Shown here: positions 1-7,988 of the stretch, piece after piece
Numbering within the stretch: position 1 is the stretch's first letter
Layout: each line of letters begins with the position of its first letter
Notes under the pieces: model-generated
Database searches by the model: none
Told to the model about the DNA's origin: nothing
Seen by the model: only the letters and a program-made list of their open reading frames with translations
Source: Leptospira ognonensis
GTDB lineage: Bacteria; Spirochaetota; Leptospiria; Leptospirales; Leptospiraceae
Assembly (NCBI RefSeq): GCF_004770745.1
Contig: NZ_RQGD01000014.1
Span: forward strand, 1 to 64,000
Length of the DNA: 64,000 bases
Direction of reading: 5' to 3'
Position numbers and translations under genes: made by a program

Positions 1-1034
1 TCTTTTGAACGAAAGGATCCATCTGGCGAGACAACAACGATAATGTCGCCTGACGCTTGTTCTATGCCTCTACGCACTTGTTCACCAAGTCGTTTAGGGT
101 CCCCTTCTCCTGGGAAGGTATGAACTTTCACTTTTTCCTTTTTACAAAGATTGATCGTATCGTCTGTGGACTCATTATCAATCACAAGAATTTCGTGAAA
201 TTTATCTTTAAAATCAACGATCACATCTGTAATGGAACGTTCATTATTATTTGTAGGAATCACAAGCGAAGATTTAAACTTAGGGAAAAGTTCATTTCGT
301 ACTTCGTATACTGCATGATAATAATCTTGCATTGAATTGATGTTAAAGTATTCACAAGAAAGCGTAGTGGCATACACACCGCCAGCGGATTCTTTCGCCA
401 TCTTATCAATGACTTGGGTGATTTCAATGACCCCTGATTTGGATGAAGGCGGAGTGATTTTAAAGTATTTGAAATATTCTGGTGTGAACAGGTAAGAACC
501 CAATCCCAAAATTTTATTTGGCGGGTCCTCAGGTTTTTCTACCAAATCAACGATTTTATCTCCATCCAACTCAACAGAATAATTTTTGCGTATGCGTGAG
601 AGCAGAGATGTTTTGACAACACCAATTGAGGCAGCTAACTTTGGATGTGCTTTTACTGTTTTTAAGAAATTTTCATGATCAGTTTTGAAATAATATTCAT
701 CACCGAGAATTGTTAGAAAGGGTTCCTGAATGTTTTTCTCTAAACTCGCGATATCAGATGCTAGGCCTTTTTCTGTCCAAGGCGCAGGCTCAATGACAAT
801 TTTTGGCAATGCCAAACGAATCACTTCAATCTCAGCTAGGATATGTTCCTTAAGATGGCCAACAAGGATATAGACTTTCTCGACGCCAAATGTCTTGTAT
901 AAGAGTTCCACGTTTCGATGGAGGATGGTCTTCCCTTCGATGACAAACAAGGGTTTCGGTATAAAACTAGTACGAGGATAGGCACGCGTCCCTTTTCCAG
1001 CGGCAGCAATGACCCCAATTCTGATCTTTTTCAC
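1..1034 (-). CDS. Sugar nucleotidyltransferase / family 2 glycosyltransferase fusion (partial)
   Basis: The gene reads leftward from a GTG at 1034 and runs off the window edge, so its C-terminus is missing. Residues 1 to about 245 are a nucleotidyltransferase domain: an N-terminal beta strand and glycine-rich loop (VIAAAGKGTRAYPRT), then PKP and the core expected for NDP-sugar synthesis. From about residue 255 a second fold begins with VIPTNNNE and EILVIDNESTDDT, the nucleotide-sugar binding start of GT2 glycosyltransferases, and it ends at the edge near a DGSF motif. The likely role is to make and/or transfer an activated sugar for surface polysaccharide; the exact sugar cannot be told. It follows the exported protein at 1068-1739 by 33 bases on the same strand. 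The fusion is seen directly; the function is inferred from families. Confidence 0.85.
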   Translation of the reverse strand, partial: MKKIRIGVIAAAGKGTRAYPRTSFIPKPLFVIEGKTILHRNVELLYKTFGVEKVYILVGHLKEHILAEIEVIRLALPKIVIEPAPWTEKGLASDIASLEKNIQEPFLTILGDEYYFKTDHENFLKTVKAHPKLAASIGVVKTSLLSRIRKNYSVELDGDKIVDLVEKPEDPPNKILGLGSYLFTPEYFKYFKITPPSSKSGVIEITQVIDKMAKESAGGVYATTLSCEYFNINSMQDYYHAVYEVRNELFPKFKSSLVIPTNNNERSITDVIVDFKDKFHEILVIDNESTDDTINLCKKEKVKVHTFPGEGDPKRLGEQVRRGIEQASGDIIVVVSPDGSFRSK

Positions 1035-1067
1035 GTAAATCGAAGGTCTGCTTGGTTTGGCCTCTGG

Positions 1068-1739
1068 TCAATCAGAAAAGGTTCGCTTCCAGCGGTAGAT
1101 ATGATAGTCCAAAGGAGAACCAAGGGACTCAAATTTTTGGAATCGATCCCATTTTTTGGACTGTTGGTCCCAAAGGAAGCTTGGATTGTTCTTTCCTATG
1201 CCATTCAAATGAAACCCCCAAACTCCTTCTTCGTCTCTGGAGCCGGGAAGCAGGAAGGAGACGGCGACTGGTTCCCCTGTCGTTCCAGGGAGCCAATTTA
1301 CCAAGGGCACAGGAGAAACTGTACCCAAAAGGCTAGAAGAAAGGCTGGGAATCTCGCCTGTAGTACGAATTTCAAAACGAAGGTGGGTGCAATCGTAACG
1401 CCGAACCAGACCCTTTTTCTCCCCGAAGGTAACATTTGCCCGCACTTGGCAAGAGTTTGGCAGAAGCTCTAAACTGCCGTCACGTTCCTCCCCACGGCCT
1501 GCGTAAAGGATTTCCTCCCAGCCCTTGACTGAATGGAAGCGCAATTCTTGGGCAAGAAAGGTGATTCCTGAAGTAGCTTTTGAGATTTCAATGCCTATTA
1601 GGATAAACCCATGATTTGTAGGAATGCTTTTGGAAAAGTAGAGTCCCGATGTGGGAACCGCCAAAAGAGAAAGCGGGAAAAAAAGACTTTGAACCAGAAT
1701 TGCCGGCCAAATACTAATGAAGACACCAAATTTATGCAT
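1068..1739 (-). CDS. Exported protein of unknown function
   Basis: This is a 223-residue protein. The first 28 residues form a hydrophobic signal peptide (ending near SLLAVP). The rest is soluble, with two cysteines near residues 97 and 116 and no domain I recognise. It lies 33 bases upstream of the nucleotidyltransferase/GT2 gene and is probably co-transcribed with it, which would suit an envelope role, but that is inference. The start ATG is back-to-back with the start of the divergent protease gene: the six bases ATGCAT at 1734-1739 serve both. No clear ribosome binding site precedes it. An open frame on the other strand (918-1472) was judged a shadow. Confidence 0.65.
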   Translation of the reverse strand: MHKFGVFISIWPAILVQSLFFPLSLLAVPTSGLYFSKSIPTNHGFILIGIEISKATSGITFLAQELRFHSVKGWEEILYAGRGEERDGSLELLPNSCQVRANVTFGEKKGLVRRYDCTHLRFEIRTTGEIPSLSSSLLGTVSPVPLVNWLPGTTGEPVAVSFLLPGSRDEEGVWGFHLNGIGKNNPSFLWDQQSKKWDRFQKFESLGSPLDYHIYRWKRTFSD

Positions 1740-3329
1740 AACAAAGCTAATTACTTCAGTCCATTGCTGAGTTTAATTACGTCTATTTGTTTCCTATATT
1801 TTTTTAATTCCTGTGCCATACCTCTCGCGAGCTACTATTTAACGCTCTCACCCGAAAGTGGTGACACCCAAAACCTTTTTGCCTTCAGCCTGATCTCAAA
1901 CATCGGGAATTGCGAAACAGGTGGCGATATTTGGGCACGAAACATCCAAACACAAGGCAGCTATTGTGTTCCTGTAGATATAATCAGCACGAAATCGAAT
2001 GTAATTGTTTATAAACAACGTGGCTTATTTGTAAACATGGACCTTTTAAAATTTGCAACCGAGTTCAATGATAGTACTTATCCAAAGTTAGTTTCCGCAT
2101 TTGGAGAACCTTCCGATGTTGATAAAAATGGCAAAATTAAAATTCTAGTTTTGGACATTGTGGATGGATCGGCAACAAACTCTGCCTATGTGGCAGGTTT
2201 TTATGACCCCGTAAATTTTTTCCGCGATGGAACGGTTTCATCAATTCGATCTAACTACGCAGAAATCCTTTATATCGATGGAAAGGAACTCGTCGCAAGC
2301 TTAGCAAACGATCCCACTGCCTTTGCTTCTACTGCAGCACATGAATTTCAACATTTAATACGATATCAATATATGAACACAGCTCGCGTAACGGATGATA
2401 CCTGGATCAATGAGGGCACAAGCGAAGTGGCAAGCGACATCGCAGGTTTCGGTCCACAAACGGCAAGGTTATCTTGTTTTCGCGGAACAGAAACGACGAG
2501 ATGTCCCAATGGCGCCAATGGCATCTCTCTACTCTCTTGGGCTAGTACTTCTAGCTCCGCCACCATTTTAAAACAATATGCGATGGCATATGCCTATATG
2601 AGATATCTTTACGATATCTCGGGGAATAATGAAACGGAAAAAAATAATTTTTTCCGAGCCTCAGTTCAAGGGAATGCATCTGGAGTCAGAGCGGGGACGG
2701 CAAGCCAACTCATGACAGTCTTTCGGAGCTCGTCGCGGTTTAACTCAAGCATCCTCGGATCAGACAATCCAACCGTATTTTTTAATACGTTTATGTTGTT
2801 TTTTGGGCAAGCAAGTGCGATTACAGGGTTTAGTTCTATCGATTATTTTTCTGCATCAGATATCTCGAGCTCTACTATTTCAAATAAATCATTGGCAAGT
2901 GCGTATCTTACCTACCCCTTTGAATCCACTCTAAACGATCTTATTACTTCACCGTTGCCTGCAGTAACAGGCAACTTAACCTTTCAAACAGGATCATCTT
3001 TTGTCTTGAATACGAACTACAATTTAACTTCGATTAGTAGCAAATTTGAAAATATGGGAACAGTCAAAAATTTGGGAAATACAAAAACTCTTGTTGGCTG
3101 GGGTGCATATTCTAGTAGCTCTCCCTTAACAGCAATTAGAGGTAGTCTAGAATCCAAATCAGAGTCAACTGGTGCCGATCGTTATAAAAGTTTAATTCAA
3201 AGTGGGAGTACCTCTGAAACTTTGTCCCCTCTTCCTTTATGTGGTACTCAATTTATAGACGAGCCGGTTCGAAACGTCGAAAGTATTCCAGTAGAACTGC
3301 CCGCATCAAAGAATGATAGCACTCTTTAG
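1734..3329 (+). CDS. Secreted HEXXH zinc metallopeptidase lipoprotein (M30 hyicolysin-like)
   Basis: The protein has 531 residues from ATG 1734, chosen because a signal sequence with lipobox (FFNSC, Cys near residue 27) follows at once; an in-frame upstream ATG at 1611 would bury it. The zinc site is HEFQH at residues 203-207 followed by a glutamate at about 227 (WINEGTSE), the arrangement of gluzincin-type peptidases such as hyicolysin (M30). The segment before it (DVDKNGKIKILVLDIVDG) is also typical of this group. It should be anchored outside the inner membrane and digest proteins. Its start overlaps the divergent neighbour's start, and its last 77 bases overlap the tail of the convergent DUF1574 gene. 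Family assignment is by motif only. Confidence 0.8.
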   Translation: MHNKANYFSPLLSLITSICFLYFFNSCAIPLASYYLTLSPESGDTQNLFAFSLISNIGNCETGGDIWARNIQTQGSYCVPVDIISTKSNVIVYKQRGLFVNMDLLKFATEFNDSTYPKLVSAFGEPSDVDKNGKIKILVLDIVDGSATNSAYVAGFYDPVNFFRDGTVSSIRSNYAEILYIDGKELVASLANDPTAFASTAAHEFQHLIRYQYMNTARVTDDTWINEGTSEVASDIAGFGPQTARLSCFRGTETTRCPNGANGISLLSWASTSSSATILKQYAMAYAYMRYLYDISGNNETEKNNFFRASVQGNASGVRAGTASQLMTVFRSSSRFNSSILGSDNPTVFFNTFMLFFGQASAITGFSSIDYFSASDISSSTISNKSLASAYLTYPFESTLNDLITSPLPAVTGNLTFQTGSSFVLNTNYNLTSISSKFENMGTVKNLGNTKTLVGWGAYSSSSPLTAIRGSLESKSESTGADRYKSLIQSGSTSETLSPLPLCGTQFIDEPVRNVESIPVELPASKNDSTL

Positions 3330-4305
3330 AAATGTGTCCCCCATCAGCGAACGCATTGCATGAATAATTAGGATCTTTTTTTAGTTTTAAAACGGGGGAA
3401 TCATTTTCATTCGAAACTTTGTCTACTCTCTCTTCCCAGGCAGGAAGAGCCGGATGAGTGGAAAGAAGGGCTTCAAAACTTGGAGAAGAAACAGGCCAGA
3501 TGACAATTGATTTTATCTTTTCCATTTTTAAACGAGCTAAAATTTTCTCATAAAAAGCAAACTGCATTTCACTGGGTTGGTATGAGGAAAATAGCCAATC
3601 AAGTGTTCTGTGACTTGTCATATCCAACATGTTCACATCTTTTTCTACATAATTGTCGATGGGAGAAAGACCATGCCCATTTTTATTTAAAATATGATCA
3701 TAGGTTGTTTGCTTCATACTTATAAACCCATCTAGATTGGAGTTGGTGTAATTTCTCCACATTTGGTCTAGGTATGGTTTATAGGTTCCAACCGCAAACA
3801 GTCTGCGACCTAAAAAGAAGGAAACATGATCTTTTCCAAATAAGGATGAATTGCGAATGACATACGGTAGATCAAAACTAAATGTGAGATTTGAAATTTT
3901 AAAGATCGAGTTTTGATTGAATTGATTAGGATCGGTTTCCATTAACACAAGATCAGGACGTATTCCCGCGTCTAATAGCTTTGTTAGGTTATAATCATAG
4001 TAGGCAGGAGTGGTCACGGCAGAGGAAAGATTATAAATCTCCCAATCTGGGTAAAAATTCTTTAAGTCATCGGCATCGAAATAAAGGAGGCGTGAAGAAC
4101 CAAGAATGACCATTAGCTTCTTGTTTTTTAGGTTTTCGCGATTCTGTATTATTTTTTCAAGTAAGTCTTTTTTTGCTGTATAATTAACGGGAGTTAGATC
4201 GAGTTTCGTTAATAACTGAACAAAGGGGACGCGAAAAATCTGATCAATAAGAAAAACAAGAAGAAGCAAAAGGAGTGGGTAGTAGAGAAATGTTTGCTTT
4301 TTCAT
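3253..4305 (-). CDS. DUF1574 family SGNH-like membrane-anchored protein
   Basis: This is a 350-residue protein with one N-terminal membrane helix (residues 7-22) and a long extracytoplasmic domain. GSSRLLYF (about residue 69) looks like the first block of an SGNH hydrolase fold, and DGGHIS near residue 322 supplies the late Asp/His block. This layout matches DUF1574, a family expanded in Leptospira. The catalytic role is unproven; related folds remove or add acyl groups on surface glycans. The 3' end overlaps the convergent protease gene by 77 bases, and the overlap encodes its last helix. Confidence 0.7.
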   Translation of the reverse strand: MKKQTFLYYPLLLLLLVFLIDQIFRVPFVQLLTKLDLTPVNYTAKKDLLEKIIQNRENLKNKKLMVILGSSRLLYFDADDLKNFYPDWEIYNLSSAVTTPAYYDYNLTKLLDAGIRPDLVLMETDPNQFNQNSIFKISNLTFSFDLPYVIRNSSLFGKDHVSFFLGRRLFAVGTYKPYLDQMWRNYTNSNLDGFISMKQTTYDHILNKNGHGLSPIDNYVEKDVNMLDMTSHRTLDWLFSSYQPSEMQFAFYEKILARLKMEKIKSIVIWPVSSPSFEALLSTHPALPAWEERVDKVSNENDSPVLKLKKDPNYSCNAFADGGHISKECYHSLMRAVLLEYFRRFEPARL

Positions 4306-4358
4306 TTCGTAAACGAAATCACATAGCTATAGAAATGTAAAGCAATTGGGGGTGAATA

Positions 4359-4380
4359 CACTCCGAATTTCTTCGGAGTG
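4359..4380 (-). terminator. Hairpin after the 120-residue gene
   Basis: Perfect 9-bp inverted repeat, CACTCCGAA and TTCGGAGTG around a 4-base loop, starting 7 bases past the stop codon of the leftward gene at 4388-4750. There is no clear T-run on the exit side, so it may be an mRNA-end stabiliser rather than an intrinsic terminator. Confidence 0.45.
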
Positions 4381-4387
4381 TCGGTTC

Positions 4388-4750
4388 TTAAGCAACTTGC
4401 GTCTTTAAGATTTTTCTTCTTTTTTTAAGAGTTAAAAACCATTCATCAGCTGCTTTTACGTGCTGAACAAGCTTTTTGACATATTCACGATTTTCAGGAT
4501 TCAAAATCTCGCGCGCTTCCTGGATGATTTCCTCTACGGTTTTCACATGAAAAGTGAAGTAACTCGTGAAAAGATCATAATATTCGCGGTCGGTTGTCTC
4601 CCAAGAATGTTTTTCAATGTCTTCATAAAATTCAAATAACATCGGTATATCTAATTCTGGTGTTGCATCAAAATGACTATTCATCATCGCGATACGATCA
4701 GTAATATCTGTTAGCCTTTGGAAATAGGTTTCTAGTTCGGGATATCCCAT
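4388..4750 (-). CDS. Conserved-looking small helical protein of unknown function
   Basis: This is a 120-residue soluble protein, rich in Glu, Lys and aromatic residues, predicted mostly alpha-helical, with no signal peptide or recognisable motif. A GGAGGG ribosome binding site (read leftward) stands in front of the ATG. It sits between DUF1574 and an SRPBCC-domain gene on the same strand, with a hairpin directly after its stop. I do not recognise the family. Confidence 0.65.
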   Translation of the reverse strand: MGYPELETYFQRLTDITDRIAMMNSHFDATPELDIPMLFEFYEDIEKHSWETTDREYYDLFTSYFTFHVKTVEEIIQEAREILNPENREYVKKLVQHVKAADEWFLTLKKRRKILKTQVA

Positions 4751-4807
4751 TGTAGACCCTCCTCATTAACCCTTACTTTTACCAGGATTTTAGAAGGGCG
4801 CGAGAGA

Positions 4808-5260
4808 TCAAACCTTTTTTAAAAATTGTGAGAAGTCTGGGTGTTCTTTCAAGAATACTTGCAGCTTTTCTACCTGGCTGTCCCAGCCCTCTTTCGCACC
4901 TTCTAACCATACGTTAAATGCATCAGAGTTAGGAAACCCTCCGTTAATGATCGTTAATCTAGACTGGTTGCTTCCCAAAGATTCGAAAATGAGCTGTAAA
5001 TAAATATCCCCTGCAGGGTGGTCCTTCCACTCCATGATAAGCTCTTTTTCCGGAACAATCTTCTTGTATGTTCCGTGAGAGGTAAAATTTCCTTCAATTC
5101 CTAGATGCCAAGTCCAAGAGAAGTCAGCCCCTTCTTTCGGACGACCTCTAACCTCATCAGCTAACCAATGAACTAACACCTCATATACCGTAATGGCCTG
5201 CCATACTCTCTCCAAGGGTTCATTGAAATCGAATACAGATTTAGATTCTCTCATTGGCAA
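4808..5260 (-). CDS. SRPBCC / AHSA1-like ligand-binding domain protein
   Basis: This is a 150-residue single-domain protein. The opening (SKSVFDFNEPLERVWQAIT), the middle (SWTWHLG, YKKIVPEKELIMEW) and the C-terminal helix (EGWDSQVEKLQVFL) match the AHSA1 (activator of Hsp90 ATPase 1-like) branch of the START/SRPBCC superfamily, which binds small hydrophobic ligands in a helix-grip cavity. Bacterial members often have stress-related or unknown roles. It is divergent from the DinB-family gene 87 bases away. The fold is confident; the ligand is unknown. Confidence 0.8.
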   Translation of the reverse strand: MPMRESKSVFDFNEPLERVWQAITVYEVLVHWLADEVRGRPKEGADFSWTWHLGIEGNFTSHGTYKKIVPEKELIMEWKDHPAGDIYLQLIFESLGSNQSRLTIINGGFPNSDAFNVWLEGAKEGWDSQVEKLQVFLKEHPDFSQFLKKV

Positions 5261-5347
5261 AGATTCGTAATTTTCCGAAAGTTTGGCAATCTGTTTTTAG
5301 GAAGATAGACTCCCGCCAATGCAAGCGACAGTCTAATCGGTATAACG

Positions 5348-5857
5348 ATGGAACTTAAAAATCACCTTGAAATTTTGGCGAAATACCATACCTGGGCAAC
5401 GGACCATCTCTACCTGCATTTAAGCGGAGTCAGTGATACGGATTATCGAAAGGATTCTGGACTCTTTTTTAAATCGATACACCGAACCCTGAATCACCTT
5501 CTGGTCGTAGACCAACTGTGGTTTTCTCGTTTTGCCGAAGGTAGATCGCCAGTGATTGCTCTCGATTTAGAAATTGAAATGGATCGAGAAAAATTAAAAG
5601 ATAGACTTGTCGATCAAACAAAAAAATGGGAAGGCTTAATCAAAAGTGCAAAATCCTTTCCTGAAACTCTTGATTATTCTACGATGCGAGGTTTCCAATC
5701 GAAGATCCCGTTTACACCAGCCCTTGCCCACGTTTTTAACCATGGCACGCATCACCGTGGGCAGATCATTGCCGCTATGACAACAGCCGGCTACTCTTCA
5801 CCCGAAATTGATTTGGTTTACATGCTCCAGTCACAACTTCCAGAGCATGATGAGTGA
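5348..5857 (+). CDS. DinB family putative metal-dependent protein
   Basis: This is a 169-residue four-helix bundle protein. TLNHLLVVDQLWFSR gives the first metal-ligand histidine, and HVFNHGTHHRGQI gives the other two, the His triad of the DinB/YfiT superfamily. Members act as thiol-dependent transferases or damage-inducible proteins; the substrate here cannot be inferred. Its 3' end faces the cyclopropane synthase gene across 33 bases with no clear terminator. Confidence 0.88.
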   Translation: MELKNHLEILAKYHTWATDHLYLHLSGVSDTDYRKDSGLFFKSIHRTLNHLLVVDQLWFSRFAEGRSPVIALDLEIEMDREKLKDRLVDQTKKWEGLIKSAKSFPETLDYSTMRGFQSKIPFTPALAHVFNHGTHHRGQIIAAMTTAGYSSPEIDLVYMLQSQLPEHDE

Positions 5858-5890
5858 TCGATATAAAAAGAACTTACGACTAAATTTGCG

Positions 5891-7207
5891 TTAGGAGAGG
5901 TGTAAGTTATTTGGTCTGGTGTAAACCATTTGTACCACACTGATATTTCGCATATGAAATGCCGATGCACAATAGGCTAAATAGTATCTCCATTTCCTAA
6001 TGAACGTTTCACTGTATCCTTGGTTACGAACTTCAGAAATATTCTCATCAAATGCTTTTAACCAAAGACGCAATGTCTTAACATAACTTGATCCCATATC
6101 TTCCAAGTGGTAAAGATACATGTCACCTGTTTTGTTGATGGCTTCATTCATTCGTCCGATCGAAGGAAGCAAGGATCCAGGAAAGATATGTTTCTGAATG
6201 AAGTCTATACCTTTTTTGAACGCTGAAAATCTAGAGTCAGGGCAAGTGATCACTTGTAACGCCATCAGTCCCTCCCTAGTTAAGACCTCTTGGCACTTTT
6301 TAAAGAATGATTCATAATACGCATCGCCAACAGCTTCCAGCATTTCAACGGAAACTATCTTCGTATAGGAACCCGTGATGTCTCGGTAATCTTGGATTTT
6401 AATGTCGATGAGATGCTCTAATTTTTCTTTTATGATTCTTTCTTTTGCAAATGCGTACTGCTCTTCAGATAATGTAACGGTAGTTACCTTACATCCGAAA
6501 TTTTTTGCCGCATAAATTGAAAGGAAACCCCACCCACTCCCAATTTCCAGCAAATGATCGTTCGAGTTTAGATTTAATTTTTCACAAAGTTTCGCTACCT
6601 TTCTTGTCTGCGCATCTTCCAAACTTTGGTCCAGATTTTCAAAATATGCAGAACTATAAGTCATGGTAGGATCAAGAAAAAGCTTATAAAATGAATTTCC
6701 AAGATCATAATGTTCTACGATATTTTTTTTGCTGCCTCTCTGCGAATTTCTTCTTAAAAAGTGCAAAAACTTGTTTCCTAAATTAAAAAGATCTAAGTGA
6801 AATAACTTTTTTTTCGCACCAGATAGACTTGGAGAATCATCCACATTCAAGATAAACCATGAAATCACGTTTTCAATAGAATCCGTTTCCCACTCACCCA
6901 TCAGGTATGATTCGGAAAATCCAATGTCTCCGTGCAAAACTGATCTTTTAAAAAACTTTGGATTTTTTATATGCATGATCGCCGAGTGAAATCTAGCTTC
7001 ATAAGGTGAAGATGAGTCACCGAGCATGGACTGTGAACCATCGGGCAGAATCACACGAATGGATCCTCTTCGCATACGACCTAAGGCTTTAAAAAATAGC
7101 GTTTGATAAATAGCGTACTGTTGCTTTCCGGATGTACTCTCTATCTGTCTTAAAATTCCGGGTTCAATCGTTTCTTGCAAGAGAGACTGGTTTGCTGACT
7201 TCTCCAA
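5891..7207 (-). CDS. cfa: Cyclopropane-fatty-acyl-phospholipid synthase family methyltransferase
   Basis: This is a 438-residue SAM-dependent enzyme of the CFA synthase family, acting on unsaturated acyl chains of membrane phospholipids. The N-terminal third is the lipid-binding domain. NIVEHYDLGNSFYKLFLD and the SAM-binding loop LEIGSGWGFLSIYAA at about residues 221-235 are diagnostic, followed by VSVEMLEAVG and the late ICYRFR-type region. It is the last gene of a trio, its start overlapping the DUF1365 gene by 44 bases. In this context it may make a modified fatty acid other than a plain cyclopropane (inference). Confidence 0.92.
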   Translation of the reverse strand: MEKSANQSLLQETIEPGILRQIESTSGKQQYAIYQTLFFKALGRMRRGSIRVILPDGSQSMLGDSSSPYEARFHSAIMHIKNPKFFKRSVLHGDIGFSESYLMGEWETDSIENVISWFILNVDDSPSLSGAKKKLFHLDLFNLGNKFLHFLRRNSQRGSKKNIVEHYDLGNSFYKLFLDPTMTYSSAYFENLDQSLEDAQTRKVAKLCEKLNLNSNDHLLEIGSGWGFLSIYAAKNFGCKVTTVTLSEEQYAFAKERIIKEKLEHLIDIKIQDYRDITGSYTKIVSVEMLEAVGDAYYESFFKKCQEVLTREGLMALQVITCPDSRFSAFKKGIDFIQKHIFPGSLLPSIGRMNEAINKTGDMYLYHLEDMGSSYVKTLRLWLKAFDENISEVRNQGYSETFIRKWRYYLAYCASAFHMRNISVVQMVYTRPNNLHLS

Positions 7208-7988
7208 GGGTGACTCCTGTTTGCCTTTCTATATTCTCATTTTTTTTTATATATGGTACACGCTTGATCCAAAGCTTTAAAGCCTGGTAATGGATGAGCG
7301 CTATTATTTGGACTGTTATGAACGGATATCGGCAGAAAAGAATAAATAAGTTCCAGGAAGAAAATGGTTTTTTTTCTCCAAGAAAAGCTGTGGTAAGTAC
7401 TCTCTTTCCGTCCTCGAAAGAATCTACGCCTATTTGTAAATTTTCTTTGGGAAAATTCAATCTAAACTCAAATTCCGAATTTAAGGGTATGAAAGGTGAT
7501 ACATAAAAGTTTTTCCAAACGCGCATAAAAGACTCAGGTTGCGAAATTGTTCCTTTTGCATGATCATCCACCAAACCTACATAAGGTTTAATTTCGCCGT
7601 ATGTATTGCCAACTTCTGCGATGGTACATACCATTTTAGCGTTTTCATCAAAACAGAAGTAAAAACAAACAGGATTAAAAACATAACCAAATACCCGTAA
7701 GTTTGTAACAATGTAAACTTTTGATATGCTTGACTCAACTCCTGAGTCTTTTAAAAAATTTCGTATCTGATCCTTTAGAGTTCCATCTCCATAATGCAAA
7801 TGGTCTTTTTCCCAAAAGGAAAAGAGTGAAAATCGATTTTTACCAAAAAAATAGACTCGCTTATCTAATCCATCTAGTTCATCCAAGTCCAAAAGAAACG
7901 TCCCTACGCGATAACGAAATTGGTTCTTGACTGGGAAGAGTCTCGTATGCGAGACCAAAGCAGAATAGATTTTTGAATTTAGTTCCAA
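7164..7988 (-). CDS. DUF1365 family protein
   Basis: This 274-residue protein starts with NSKIYSALVSHTRLFPVKNQFRY and carries VYIVTNLRVFGYVFNPVCFYFCFD, the hallmark of DUF1365 (COG3496). Biochemical function is unknown, but the family is found almost always with a CFA-type methyltransferase and a COG2907 flavoprotein, exactly as here, so a role in fatty-acid modification is likely. It overlaps the flavoprotein by 10 bases upstream and cfa by 44 bases downstream, suggesting translational coupling. Confidence 0.9.
   Translation of the reverse strand: MELNSKIYSALVSHTRLFPVKNQFRYRVGTFLLDLDELDGLDKRVYFFGKNRFSLFSFWEKDHLHYGDGTLKDQIRNFLKDSGVESSISKVYIVTNLRVFGYVFNPVCFYFCFDENAKMVCTIAEVGNTYGEIKPYVGLVDDHAKGTISQPESFMRVWKNFYVSPFIPLNSEFEFRLNFPKENLQIGVDSFEDGKRVLTTAFLGEKKPFSSWNLFILFCRYPFITVQIIALIHYQALKLWIKRVPYIKKNENIERQTGVTLGEVSKPVSLARND

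Noticed and set aside
918..1472. Plus-strand open frame of 184 residues
   Set aside because: It lies opposite the nucleotidyltransferase and exported-protein genes, has no domain or signal, and is rich in Arg/Trp/Ser as shadow frames are.
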